Source: an uncultured Treponema sp. (lineage in GTDB: Bacteria; Spirochaetota; Spirochaetia; Treponematales; Treponemataceae). Taken from it: a stretch of 42,889 bases of DNA. The notes below the pieces were generated by a model that had not been told where the DNA came from, did no database searches, and worked only from the letters and a program-made list of their open reading frames with translations. Location of the stretch: contig CALFIX010000051.1 of the NCBI GenBank assembly GCA_937877515.1, forward strand, positions 1 to 42,889, in the 5' to 3' direction. Positions within the stretch are counted from its first letter, which is position 1; each line of letters starts with the position of its first letter. Below, piece by piece: positions 1 to 8,256 of the stretch. The position numbers and the translations under genes were made by a program.

Positions 1-612
1 CACAAAAAGCAGACTGGTGGTTCTGGTCAGTACGGTCGTGTTGCAGGCTTTATGGAACCTCTTGAAGGAAAAGATTACGAATTCGTAGACTCTATTAAGG
101 GTGGTGCAATTCCTAACGAATACATTCCTTCTTGCGATAAGGGATTTAGGAAGGCTCTTGAAAAGGGTTCACTCATTGGTGCTCCAGTTGTTGGTGTAAA
201 GTGTACAATCAACGACGGTCAGTATCACCCGGTTGACTCTTCTGATATCGCTTTCCAGACTGCAGCTATTGGTGCATTCCGCGAAGGTTATGCAAAGGCA
301 AAGCCTGTTATTCTTGAACCGATTATGAAAGTTCAGATTGCAGGTCCTACAGAATTCCAGGGGAACATGTTTGGTCTTATCAACCAGAGACGTGGTGTTA
401 TAATCGATTCAACAGATGAAAACAACTACTCTACTGTTAACGCTGAAGTTCCACTTTCTGAAATGTTCGGATTCTCTACAATTCTCCGCTCTTCAACACA
501 GGGTAAAGCAGAATTTACAATGGAGTTTGAAAAGTACGGTCGCGTTCCAAACGCAGTTGCAGACGAACTCATGAAGAAATATGCAGAAAAGCGCAAGGCT
601 GAACAGAAATAA
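1..612 (+). CDS. fusA: Elongation factor G, C-terminal part (partial at window start)
   Basis: The frame is open from base 1, so the N-terminal GTPase part lies outside the window. The visible 203 residues begin in domain IV with the conserved stretch GGSGQYGRV and continue through domain V, which contains the GVIIDSTDE and PLSEMFGFSTILRS stretches typical of bacterial EF-G. EF-G is the cytoplasmic GTPase that drives ribosomal translocation and, with RRF, ribosome recycling. The ATG at 52 is internal and not a real start. The end (AEKRKAEQK) is short and basic, as in many EF-Gs. Several EF-G paralogues can occur in spirochaetes, and without the G domain I cannot say which this is. A strong intrinsic terminator follows within 25 bases. 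Confidence 0.95.
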   Translation, partial: HKKQTGGSGQYGRVAGFMEPLEGKDYEFVDSIKGGAIPNEYIPSCDKGFRKALEKGSLIGAPVVGVKCTINDGQYHPVDSSDIAFQTAAIGAFREGYAKAKPVILEPIMKVQIAGPTEFQGNMFGLINQRRGVIIDSTDENNYSTVNAEVPLSEMFGFSTILRSSTQGKAEFTMEFEKYGRVPNAVADELMKKYAEKRKAEQK

Positions 613-633
613 GTTTTGCATTTAATGCAGAAG

Positions 634-664
634 GTCCTCCGGGTTTTCGGAGGACTTTTTTTTT
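634..664 (+). terminator. Rho-independent terminator of the EF-G gene
   Basis: An 8-bp perfect GC-rich stem (GTCCTCCG / CGGAGGAC) with a 6-base loop is followed directly by nine T residues. It sits 21 bases after the stop codon. Confidence 0.92.
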
Positions 665-701
665 GCCGTCGGGGCTTAGTGTGCCTAAAGCGACCGCCGA
701 A

Positions 702-771
702 TGTCACGTCGAGCGCAGTCGAGAGGTCTATGTATGTTTGGCGTACGAAATGGCAGGCAGCCACTAGACCT
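702..771. repeat. GC-rich intergenic patch with inverted repeat
   Basis: A GC-rich stretch holds the repeated hexamer GTCGAG (709-714 and 719-724) and a 7-bp inverted repeat AGGTCTA (724-730) / TAGACCT (765-771). The right arm covers the stop codon of the minus-strand GGDEF gene. It resembles short dispersed intergenic elements that many AT-rich bacterial genomes carry, but no second copy is seen here. Confidence 0.35.
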
Positions 772-1963
772 GCTTTAAAAACGCCTTTCTTTCGTACATG
801 TTTTTATCAGCACGGGAAAACAGTTCTGCATAGCACTTGTCTTTTTCTGGAATAAACTTGTCAAAACCGCAGGAAATTACAACTTTGTCCTCTAAAAGAT
901 TCTTTTCAATTTTTTCATTAAACGCTTTAATTTTTTCGTCCCTTGTATCGTAGTCTTCATTTTTTAAGAAAACAACAAATTCATCACCACCAATACGGTA
1001 AACAGGACTATGGGCAAAACTTGTACAAATAACATTAGCCGCTTCTTTTAAAAGTTTATCGCCTGCTTCATGCCCTAAAGTATCATTAACTTTTTTTAGA
1101 TTATTAACATCAAAAACTGCAATGGCAAAATCTTTTAGAATTTTGTCTTCTATCCGCTTATCGAGGCAAATTACGTCTTCTAAATAACAGCCCTTGCTTT
1201 TTACACCTGTAAGCGGGTCATTATACGCCAGTAAACGTGCATTTCCAATTTCTGCTTCCTGAATCTGCTCTACCTGTAAAAGATTTTCTAGTTTCTGCCT
1301 TATTTCGTCTTTTTCGCTTTCAACAACAAAAGTGTGAATAAAACAGGTTCCAAACAACGCTCCAATGGCATAAAACGGAAAGAAGGGATAAAAACACTGC
1401 AAAACAATAAAAATTATCATCATGATGCTAAAAATACCTATGGCTAAGTATCGCTTTTTTGCCTGAGTGTCATTTTGCGTCATAGCATAAAACGTTTGGA
1501 GTGTGGTAAAAAAAAACAAAAACACCTGAATAATAAGCGTTATGTAGCGGCCATTTCCTACGCAGTACACATTTTTTTTGTCAAACCAGAACATTACAGG
1601 GCGGAAAAAATTTACTACAAGAATTAAAGTTTCAAAAATTAAATACAGTGCACCAAAAATTTTTAAAAACTGCCCAAATTTATTTTTACTTCCCAGATAT
1701 TCTGTAATAAACCGTGTTCCTAAGAAAACAGAAGCTGCCATTGTAAAAAAATACAGACTTGTATCTGCAAAGGTAAGTTTTATAAGTTTAAAACCGTACA
1801 AAATTCCCCAAAGAATATCTGTTATGTAGTAGACTAAGATACATAGCAGAAAATGTCTGTAAGACCTTTTTTCGCTGAATTTTTCGCAAGGTTTAAAGAA
1901 AATGTCATAGTTGATTATCAACAGAATAAAAAAAGAAATAATTGTAAAACTAGAGTAATCCAT
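764..1963 (-). CDS. Membrane-anchored GGDEF diguanylate cyclase
   Basis: This 399-residue protein has about seven hydrophobic segments in its first ~230 residues, then a short coiled linker and a C-terminal GGDEF domain with an intact GGDEF signature at about residues 325-329. The fold is expected to make cyclic di-GMP from two GTP on the cytoplasmic face of the membrane. The usual inhibitory RxxD site five residues before the signature is absent (FAHS there), so product feedback through that site is unlikely. The ATG at 1963 is preferred because GGTGG lies seven bases upstream; an earlier in-frame codon 21 bases upstream has no such site. The multispan N-terminus is probably a sensor, with unknown ligand. 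The gene is divergent from the RecA-like ATPase gene. Confidence 0.9.
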   Translation of the reverse strand: MDYSSFTIISFFILLIINYDIFFKPCEKFSEKRSYRHFLLCILVYYITDILWGILYGFKLIKLTFADTSLYFFTMAASVFLGTRFITEYLGSKNKFGQFLKIFGALYLIFETLILVVNFFRPVMFWFDKKNVYCVGNGRYITLIIQVFLFFFTTLQTFYAMTQNDTQAKKRYLAIGIFSIMMIIFIVLQCFYPFFPFYAIGALFGTCFIHTFVVESEKDEIRQKLENLLQVEQIQEAEIGNARLLAYNDPLTGVKSKGCYLEDVICLDKRIEDKILKDFAIAVFDVNNLKKVNDTLGHEAGDKLLKEAANVICTSFAHSPVYRIGGDEFVVFLKNEDYDTRDEKIKAFNEKIEKNLLEDKVVISCGFDKFIPEKDKCYAELFSRADKNMYERKAFLKQV

Positions 1964-2045
1964 AATTTTTCCACCGCAAAACAACTTTCCCCACGTATAA
2001 TGGTAACATAATATTTACAGATTTTCCACATAAGTTTTAGTTAGT

Positions 2046-2074
2046 TTTACAATTCTTAAAACACGTGTTATAAT
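2046..2074 (+). promoter_or_regulatory. Sigma-70 type promoter of the RecA-like ATPase gene
   Basis: TTTACA (2046-2051) and TATAAT (2069-2074) are separated by 17 bases. Transcription should start near 2081, giving a leader of about 31 bases that includes the GGAGG at 2101-2105. Confidence 0.8.
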
Positions 2075-2111
2075 AACGGAAATTGCAAAATATTTTTTCT
2101 GGAGGAAAACT

Positions 2112-2792
2112 ATGGCAAAACAAGAATTATATGAAAGAAGCCCCATTCGTGCATTTGACGAAGTTACAAACGGTGGCTTAAAAGCAGGCGAACTTGGACT
2201 TGTTACTTCTAAGAAAGGTCTTGGAAAAACAAGTGTTTTAGTTCAGTTTGGTATGGACACTCTTTTAAACGGAAAGCAGCTTGTTCATGTTTCTTTTGAC
2301 CAGCACTCTGCAAACGTTATTTCCTGGTACGACGGAATTTTTACAGAAATTTCTAAAAAGAAGTCTCTTTCTAACGCACAGGAAGTAAAAGAGCAGATTG
2401 TTAAAAACCGCACAATCTTAAACTTTAACCAGGACAACTTTAACCTGGAAAAAGTTGTAAACACGCTAAACGCTCTTAAAGCCGGCGGAATTGCAGTTGC
2501 AGGTGTTGTAATTGACAACGTAGACTTTGCAAAAGCAAAAGAAAGCGACATTCAGGCTGTAGCAAGCTGGGCAAAGGCAACAAAGGCAAAGGTATGGATT
2601 AGTGCAACAAGCGAAGGAGATGACTTAAAAGATCAGGCTCCAAAAGCTATACTTCCATACTTTGCAGCTGTAGTGCACTTGGCTTCAAAGGGAAGTTCTA
2701 CCCTCTTACAGGTATTAAAAATGGGTAAAAACGAAGAAGTTTCTTCTACACTCAAGCTAGATCCTAAAACTCTTCTCATTACAAACAAATAA
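2112..2792 (+). CDS. RecA/KaiC-like P-loop ATPase, function unknown
   Basis: The 226-residue cytoplasmic protein begins like a DnaB/KaiC-family core (…GGLKAGELGLVTSKKGLGKT). The Walker A is slightly degenerate: SKKGLGKT begins with Ser where Ala/Gly is usual. A Walker B-like strand (AGVVIDNVD) follows at about residues 135-143. There is no helicase N-domain and no RecA-type DNA-binding C-domain, so this is a stand-alone core. The Shine-Dalgarno sequence GGAGG lies six bases before the ATG. It is monocistronic between its own promoter and terminator. I recognise the fold but not the gene; roles in DNA transactions or as a regulatory ATPase are both possible. Confidence 0.75.
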   Translation: MAKQELYERSPIRAFDEVTNGGLKAGELGLVTSKKGLGKTSVLVQFGMDTLLNGKQLVHVSFDQHSANVISWYDGIFTEISKKKSLSNAQEVKEQIVKNRTILNFNQDNFNLEKVVNTLNALKAGGIAVAGVVIDNVDFAKAKESDIQAVASWAKATKAKVWISATSEGDDLKDQAPKAILPYFAAVVHLASKGSSTLLQVLKMGKNEEVSSTLKLDPKTLLITNK

Positions 2793-2834
2793 CAGTTTTA
2801 TAGCTAAAGGATATCTCTAAATCCACAGCTTAAA

Positions 2835-2870
2835 AATCTCCTAAGGCATAGTCTTTAGGGGATTTTTTTT
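2835..2870 (+). terminator. Rho-independent terminator after the RecA-like ATPase gene
   Basis: AATCTCCTAA (2835-2844) pairs with TTAGGGGATT (2855-2864) with one T-G wobble, followed by a T run to 2870. Confidence 0.85.
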
Positions 2871-2890
2871 AGATGACACAAAGTTTATCA

Positions 2891-2899
2891 TGCTATAAA
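2891..2899 (+). promoter_or_regulatory. Extended -10 promoter close to the LD-carboxypeptidase start
   Basis: TGC directly precedes TATAAA (2894-2899), an extended -10 arrangement; no good -35 is visible. The ATG is only nine bases further on, so the predicted leader is about three bases. AAGG at 2904-2907 is too close to the ATG to act as a ribosome binding site. Confidence 0.5.
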
Positions 2900-2908
2900 A
2901 TGTAAGGC

Positions 2909-3976
2909 ATGAAAACTCCTCCATTTATAGCCCCTGGCGACACAATTGGCATTACAGCCCCCTCTTTTGGGGCTACAACAGAGCCATACAAGACTCGTTT
3001 TAAAGAAGCCGTAAAAATTCTAAAAAGCATGGGCTACAAAATAAAAATCGGCTCCACTTGCAAAATGCACAACGGGCTTGGAATAAGCACAAAACCAGAA
3101 GTTGCTGCAAAAGAGCTGGAAGAATTTTACTTAGACAAGGAAGTAAAGGCCATAATCAGCTGCGGAGGCGGAGAACTTATGTGCGAAACCGTAAGTGCAC
3201 TAAACTGGGAAAAAATTAAAAATGCCCCTCCCAAATGGTTTATGGGCTATAGCGACAATACAAACTTTATTTTTCCGCTTGTTACAAAATGCAACGTACC
3301 TGCCATTTACGGCCACTGCATAACAGGTTTTGGGAAGCCATGGGAACAGTGCGAAAAAGACAACTTTGCTTTACTAACAGGCGAAAAACTTACAGTTTCC
3401 GGCTACAGTAAATTCCAGGATCCAAATGACGGAACAGAGAAAAAAGAAGAAAATCCGCTTTCGCCTTACATTCTTACAAAAAAGAAAATTTTAAAAACCT
3501 TTCTACCAGAGGAAAACGGTTCAATAAAAAAAGCCAGCAGTGACACAAAAATAGAACTAAACGGAACCCTTTTAGGCGGATGTTTAGATGTACTTTATGG
3601 TTTAAGCGGAACACCTTTAGAAGACGTAAAAAAATACAAAGCTAAACACAAAAATATAATCTGGGTTTTAGAAGCATGCGACTACAACCCCATGGACATA
3701 AGGCGTGCTGTTTGGCACCTGGACCAGTGCGGATGGTTTACGGATGCAAAAGGCTTTATTATAGGCCGCCCACTTGCTGCATGGAAGCAAAATATTATGG
3801 GTGTAGACCAGTATAACGCCGTAACAGATATTCTAAAAAAATACAAAATGCCCATTATTATGGACGCAGATGTAGGGCATATTGCACCAAGCATGCCTGT
3901 TATTATGGGGCTAGAAGCAAACGTTAGTGTAAAGGGAAACAGTATTTCTATTGAAAAAAATATGAGAATTCCTTAA
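2909..3976 (+). CDS. S66-family LD-carboxypeptidase / MccF-like serine peptidase
   Basis: The 355-residue protein matches the S66 family, which includes LdcA (removes the terminal D-Ala from murein tetrapeptides) and MccF (cleaves microcin C-type acyl-sulfamoyl adenylates). Visible family signs are the N-terminal PGDTIGITAPS, the CGGGELMCE segment, the nucleophile elbow GYSD (Ser115), a Glu in WVLEACDYNP near residue 250 and a His in DADVGHIAPS near 327, which together form the Ser-Glu-His triad. No signal peptide is present, so it should act in the cytoplasm. The insert around residues 170-210 fits the MccF-like branch better than classical LdcA; I cannot separate recycling from immunity by sequence. 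It precedes gpmA by 30 bases. Confidence 0.88.
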   Translation: MKTPPFIAPGDTIGITAPSFGATTEPYKTRFKEAVKILKSMGYKIKIGSTCKMHNGLGISTKPEVAAKELEEFYLDKEVKAIISCGGGELMCETVSALNWEKIKNAPPKWFMGYSDNTNFIFPLVTKCNVPAIYGHCITGFGKPWEQCEKDNFALLTGEKLTVSGYSKFQDPNDGTEKKEENPLSPYILTKKKILKTFLPEENGSIKKASSDTKIELNGTLLGGCLDVLYGLSGTPLEDVKKYKAKHKNIIWVLEACDYNPMDIRRAVWHLDQCGWFTDAKGFIIGRPLAAWKQNIMGVDQYNAVTDILKKYKMPIIMDADVGHIAPSMPVIMGLEANVSVKGNSISIEKNMRIP

Positions 3977-4006
3977 ACTAAAGCGACTTTATTATAGGAG
4001 ACAGTT

Positions 4007-4756
4007 ATGAAAAAACTTGTTGTTATTCGTCACGGCGAAAGTGAATTTAACAAATTAAATCAGTTCTGCGGATGGCAGGATCCAGACCTTAGCGAAAAAG
4101 GCCACTCAGAAGCTAAAGAAGCAGGAAAACTTCTTAAAGAAGAAGGCTACGATTTTGACATTGCATACACTTCTTACTTAAAGCGTGCAATTCACACATT
4201 ACAGCACGTATTAGACGAAATGGACAGAGTATGGCTTCCAACAATAAAAACATGGAAACTTAACGAACGCCACTACGGCGGTCTTGAATGCCTTAACAAG
4301 AGTGAAACAGCAGACAAGTACGGCGAAGATCAGGTAAAAATCTGGCGTCGCTCATTTGACATTAAGCCTCCTGTTCTCGAAGACTCAGATCCACGCTCCG
4401 CAAAGAACAAGGCAATGTTCCGCGATGTAGATCCATCCCTTATCCCGCAGCACGAATCTCTTGAAACAACAATTGCACGTGCAGTTCCATACTGGGAAGA
4501 AGAAATAAAGCCTCAGGTACTTGCCGGAAAGCGTGTAATCATTGCCGCTCACGGAAACAGTCTTCGTGCCCTTTACAAGTACTTCCTCAATATATCTAAC
4601 GAAGAAATCTTGGGAATAAACATCCCAACTGGTGTTCCTTTAGTATTTGAGTTTAACGACGACCTTTCAAAGGTAGAAAAGTACTACTACCTCGGCGACC
4701 AGGAAGCTCTTAAAGCTAAGATGGAAGCTGTAGCAAACCAGGGAAAGAAAAAATAA
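4007..4756 (+). CDS. gpmA: 2,3-bisphosphoglycerate-dependent phosphoglycerate mutase
   Basis: This 249-residue cytoplasmic enzyme interconverts 3- and 2-phosphoglycerate in glycolysis and gluconeogenesis. It has the histidine phosphatase signature RHGE (residues 8-11, phospho-acceptor His9), followed by FCGWQDPDLSEKG, the LNERHYGGLE segment and the second histidine in AAHGNSLRAL. Length and motifs are full for the dPGM family, so cofactor-independent or broad phosphatase roles are unlikely. AGGAG lies nine bases before the ATG. It is probably cotranscribed with the LD-carboxypeptidase gene and is closed by a strong terminator. Confidence 0.96.
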   Translation: MKKLVVIRHGESEFNKLNQFCGWQDPDLSEKGHSEAKEAGKLLKEEGYDFDIAYTSYLKRAIHTLQHVLDEMDRVWLPTIKTWKLNERHYGGLECLNKSETADKYGEDQVKIWRRSFDIKPPVLEDSDPRSAKNKAMFRDVDPSLIPQHESLETTIARAVPYWEEEIKPQVLAGKRVIIAAHGNSLRALYKYFLNISNEEILGINIPTGVPLVFEFNDDLSKVEKYYYLGDQEALKAKMEAVANQGKKK

Positions 4757-4784
4757 TTAAAACTCCCAGAAATTTATAACTAAT

Positions 4785-4829
4785 AACTTCCGTGCCTAAA
4801 ATATATCTGGTGCGGAAGTTTTTTTTTTT
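4785..4829 (+). terminator. Rho-independent terminator after gpmA
   Basis: A 12-bp stem (4785-4796 with 4809-4820, two wobble pairs) encloses a 12-base loop and runs into an eleven-base T tract. Confidence 0.92.
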
Positions 4830-4864
4830 GCAGTTTTTAAATATAAAAATAAATTTATAGCTGT

Positions 4865-5539
4865 ATGGAAATAAAAAACTTTGCTTTACCAGAAAAAAAT
4901 CAAAAACCAGACATAAGGGAGCTGACTCTAAAACACGGACTTGGTTTTCCAAGTGACGAGGAACTTATTATGCTTATGCTTGGGAAAGGTACTAAAAAAA
5001 CACCTATAGAAAAGCTTTCAAAAAGAGTCCTGAAAGTAATTTATGACAGTAGTGAAGAAGAACTTGTAAAAAATCTATGTGCAATAGACGGAATGGGAAA
5101 AACAAAATCTCTTTTAATCGCCTCTGCACTGGAACTTGGCAGAAGAAAATTTAAGCACTTTAAGGTTCGCATCCAAAGACCAAGCGACATCATACCTTAC
5201 ATGAGGCAATACTCTTTAGAGCAGACTGAGCGTTTTATAACCGCAACCGTAAACGGAGCAGGCGAAATTATGAATATAAGGGTAGTATCTGTTGGAACAA
5301 TAAACAAAACACTTATTCATCCGAGAGAAATTTTTTCAGAACCTGTTGCAGAACATGCTTCCGGAATAATCTGCTGCCACAATCATCCTTTTGGTAAATG
5401 CATTCCAAGCGAAGCTGACAGACACTCTACAATAATCTTACAACATGCTGCAGAAATATTAGGCATAAGTCTTTTAGATCATCTTATAATAACAAAAGAT
5501 TCCTACTACAGTTTTTTAGAAAACGGGCTTCTAGAATAA
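4865..5539 (+). CDS. radC: RadC-family JAMM/MPN protein
   Basis: The 224-residue protein has the two expected parts. An N-terminal helix-hairpin-helix-like region is visible in CAIDGMGKTKSLLIASALELG. A C-terminal JAMM domain carries the metal motif HNHPFG…PSEAD and the closing LLDHLIITKDSYYSF. RadC was named for DNA repair, but that role has been questioned; the JAMM fold binds zinc and its substrate is unknown. No Shine-Dalgarno sequence is visible before the ATG, and TTTATA ends five bases upstream, so a very short leader is possible. The cardiolipin synthase gene follows after 36 bases, probably in one transcript. Confidence 0.92.
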   Translation: MEIKNFALPEKNQKPDIRELTLKHGLGFPSDEELIMLMLGKGTKKTPIEKLSKRVLKVIYDSSEEELVKNLCAIDGMGKTKSLLIASALELGRRKFKHFKVRIQRPSDIIPYMRQYSLEQTERFITATVNGAGEIMNIRVVSVGTINKTLIHPREIFSEPVAEHASGIICCHNHPFGKCIPSEADRHSTIILQHAAEILGISLLDHLIITKDSYYSFLENGLLE

Positions 5540-5575
5540 AGCATTAAAAAGCAATATAATTAAAGCATATAAAAT

Positions 5576-7126
5576 ATGGTAGACGGCTTTGATGTATATG
5601 GCTTAGTAAGATTAATTCTCTCTGGAATAAATTTATTATTCGTAATATTTGTACTTTTCTTTGAACGCAAAAATTCCACAAGTCGCTTTGCATGGCTTAT
5701 GGTTCTTTTATTTTTACCTGTTATAGGGATGATTCTCTACATACTTTTCAGTGGCAATTTTTTTACAGCTTCAAAAAGAATGAGAAAAGTAAACTATTTT
5801 TCAAAGTATCTTTCAGAAGACATAAGAAACAGACAGAGAGACTATCTTGTAAAAAACATAAATACAATTCCTCATCACACCATAAAAAAATATATTCCGC
5901 TTGTAAAAATGAATCTTGAACACGGAAACAGCATTCTTACAACTGCATATGACATAAAAATATTTACTCATGGAATTTATTTTTTTGAAGACCTCTGTAC
6001 TGCACTAGAAAATGCAAAAGAATCAATTTACATGGAATATTTTATTTTTCATAATGACAAAATTGGAAACCGCATTATGGAAATTCTTTGCAGAAAGGCA
6101 GAAGAAGGCTTAGATGTAAAGCTAATCTACGATGACCTAGGTTCCATCAGTACGCCTACAAAGTTCTTTAAAAGGCTAAACAAAGCAGGAGGAGATGCTC
6201 GCCCATTTTTTCAAATAAGAATTGGTTTAGCCTTTACATTAAACTATAGAAATCACAGAAAACTTACTGTTATAGATAACAACCTGTCTTACATTGGCGG
6301 CATAAACATTGGTGATGAATATGCAAATCAAAAAGAAAAAGGACGCCATCATAAGCTTAACTGGAGGGATACCGTTGTTAGAATGAGCGGAAATGCGGTC
6401 TTAACAAGTAAGATGAATTTTCTCTTAGATTGGTTTTCTTTAGATGTAGGAAAACATAAAGCTAAAACTATTCAAGACGTAATGGGATTCTTCCCTGAAG
6501 ACACCATAGAAACTGCGGTATCTGCAATAGAAACAAATAATGAAGAACGACTCTTTACATCTTTCTTTGATCCAAATCAAATCCTTGTACAAATTGTAAA
6601 CTCAGGTCCTACAGAAACCACTCATGAAAAAATAGAAGATGCTCTTATTACAATGATAAACAGTGCAAAAAAAACTATTTACATTCAAACCCCATATTTT
6701 ACACCAACAGAACAATTTCTAAATGCACTAAAGCTTGCATCTTTTAGAGGTGTAAAAGTAAACATAATGATTCCGTCTCAGTGGGATAAATTCTATATGA
6801 AAGCCGCCTCATACCAATTTGCAAGTGAGATGAGCCAACATGAAATAAATTTTTACCTTTACAATGGCTTCATCCATGCAAAGACAATAGTTGTAGACGG
6901 AAAAATATGTTCAATTGGAACAACAAACATAGATAACAGAAGTTTTAGCCTACATTACGAGCAAAATGCAATTTTTTATGACAGACGAATATCAACTAAG
7001 TGTATTGCAATTTTTAACGAAGATATAAAATCTTCAAAATACGCAGACAGCACATACTTTAAAAACAAAAAGCTTATAGTACGTGCCACCTGGTCATTAT
7101 TCAAGCTATTCTCTCCATTTATGTAA
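5576..7126 (+). CDS. cls: Cardiolipin synthase, phospholipase D family
   Basis: This 516-residue membrane protein has two N-terminal transmembrane helices (about residues 8-30 and 39-60) and two PLD domains. Both HxKxxxxD motifs are intact: HRKLTVID (227-234) and HAKTIVVD (434-441), each followed by a GG/GT-N segment as usual. Such enzymes join two phosphatidylglycerols, or PG and another phospholipid, to form cardiolipin at the inner membrane. TATAAT at 5555-5560 would give a leader of about nine bases, and no Shine-Dalgarno sequence is present. It lies downstream of radC and converges with the orphan binding-protein gene, without a clear terminator between them. Confidence 0.92.
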   Translation: MVDGFDVYGLVRLILSGINLLFVIFVLFFERKNSTSRFAWLMVLLFLPVIGMILYILFSGNFFTASKRMRKVNYFSKYLSEDIRNRQRDYLVKNINTIPHHTIKKYIPLVKMNLEHGNSILTTAYDIKIFTHGIYFFEDLCTALENAKESIYMEYFIFHNDKIGNRIMEILCRKAEEGLDVKLIYDDLGSISTPTKFFKRLNKAGGDARPFFQIRIGLAFTLNYRNHRKLTVIDNNLSYIGGINIGDEYANQKEKGRHHKLNWRDTVVRMSGNAVLTSKMNFLLDWFSLDVGKHKAKTIQDVMGFFPEDTIETAVSAIETNNEERLFTSFFDPNQILVQIVNSGPTETTHEKIEDALITMINSAKKTIYIQTPYFTPTEQFLNALKLASFRGVKVNIMIPSQWDKFYMKAASYQFASEMSQHEINFYLYNGFIHAKTIVVDGKICSIGTTNIDNRSFSLHYEQNAIFYDRRISTKCIAIFNEDIKSSKYADSTYFKNKKLIVRATWSLFKLFSPFM

Positions 7127-7148
7127 AAAGAAAGAATAGCATTTTACC

Positions 7149-8123
7149 CTATTTAGAAAAACAAGTTCTATCTATAAAGTTTTCAACTTTGTATTCAAGA
7201 GGAAGATTATTTATACTCACTAAAAAGCTTATAGTATCCTGCAAGGCTGCTACATCTTCATCTGTAATGCATACAGAGTAATTATATTTTTTTACAACAG
7301 ATTTTACTTGATCAACTTTTAGATGCAATGCAAGTCCAAGCTTATTTAATGTACTTTCATCCAAAGTTTCTAAAGAATCAACAGCTTTATCGTATTGAAC
7401 TAAAATCTCTTTTATTACATCAGGATTTTCCGTAAGAAATTCTTCACGTACTACAAAAGCATTTGTACCTCTTAAGTTAGTATCACTTCCGTAAGAAATA
7501 ACCTTGGCGTCTCCACTTTCGATTAAGCGGGTAACATTTGGTTCCCAAATTACAACAGCATCAACTGCTCCTGAACGCAACTGCAAGGCCGCATCTGAAG
7601 CTGCTATGTTACTAAATTCTATATCAGAAAAAGAAAGACCTGCCTTTTCTAAAAGCTTTTTTGTAAAATTATGTCCCGTAGAACCAAAAACAGTCGCAAC
7701 CCTTTTTCCCTTTAAATCTTTATAAGAATTAAATGTTTTATCATTTGAACGAGCCAAAAGAGCATAGGCGTCAGGACCACTGGCGGGAACCCCCACCATT
7801 TTCATTCTGGTGGAACCCGCTAAGGCAACAACCGTAGGAACATCTCCTATTACACCTATATCTGACATATCTGCACTGAGAGATTCATTCATTGGAGGAC
7901 CAGACTCAAAATCTTGCCAAACAACTTTTACATTTTTTTGAGCAAGAGAAGCATCTATGGCACCGCTGTAACGTGCAACGTACAGAGGAATAAAAGCCGC
8001 AGAAGGCTGAATGGCTATACGAACAACACGTTTAGTTTCTACCTTTTTTGAGCATCCTGAGACACCAAACGCAAAAACTACGAGAAAAAAAGAAAAAATA
8101 ATCTTTGATAGTTTTCTACTCAT
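7149..8123 (-). CDS. Orphan ABC substrate-binding lipoprotein (SsuA/NMT1-like)
   Basis: This 324-residue protein starts with a lipoprotein signal (basic MSRKLSK, hydrophobic core, lipobox VSGC) and continues as a type II periplasmic binding protein of the nitrate/sulfonate/taurine/thiamine-precursor class. Typical segments are IAIQPSAAFIPLYVA near the N-terminus, GKRVATVFGSTGH in the middle and AVVIWEPNVTRL. The ligand cannot be read from the sequence. The ATG at 8123 is chosen because it gives a normal signal peptide; an upstream ATG at 8165 would prepend a Cys-rich 14-residue extension. No permease or ATPase gene is adjacent, so it is either served elsewhere or acts as a sensor. Confidence 0.85.
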   Translation of the reverse strand: MSRKLSKIIFSFFLVVFAFGVSGCSKKVETKRVVRIAIQPSAAFIPLYVARYSGAIDASLAQKNVKVVWQDFESGPPMNESLSADMSDIGVIGDVPTVVALAGSTRMKMVGVPASGPDAYALLARSNDKTFNSYKDLKGKRVATVFGSTGHNFTKKLLEKAGLSFSDIEFSNIAASDAALQLRSGAVDAVVIWEPNVTRLIESGDAKVISYGSDTNLRGTNAFVVREEFLTENPDVIKEILVQYDKAVDSLETLDESTLNKLGLALHLKVDQVKSVVKKYNYSVCITDEDVAALQDTISFLVSINNLPLEYKVENFIDRTCFSK

Positions 8124-8129
8124 GCAATA

Positions 8130-8157
8130 AGTATAGCATATTTTAAGAAATTTGCAA
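8130..8157 (-). promoter_or_regulatory. Promoter giving a leaderless mRNA for the orphan binding protein
   Basis: Read on the minus strand, TTGCAA (8152-8157), 16 bases, TATACT (8130-8135), then six bases to the ATG at 8123. The predicted first transcribed base is the A of the start codon. Confidence 0.65.
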
Positions 8158-8185
8158 AAACTCAATCTTAAAAAAACTTAAAATC

Positions 8186-8214
8186 TTGTAAAAATCAAAA
8201 AACATACATATAAT
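8186..8214 (+). promoter_or_regulatory. Sigma-70 type promoter of the Cache-PAS-GGDEF gene
   Basis: TTGTAA (8186-8191), 17-base spacer, TATAAT (8209-8214). The leader of about 36 bases contains AGGAGAGG ahead of the ATG at 8257. Confidence 0.75.
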
Positions 8215-8256
8215 TGTAATAACAGTGAAAATTAATTCATTTACAGGAGAGGATAA

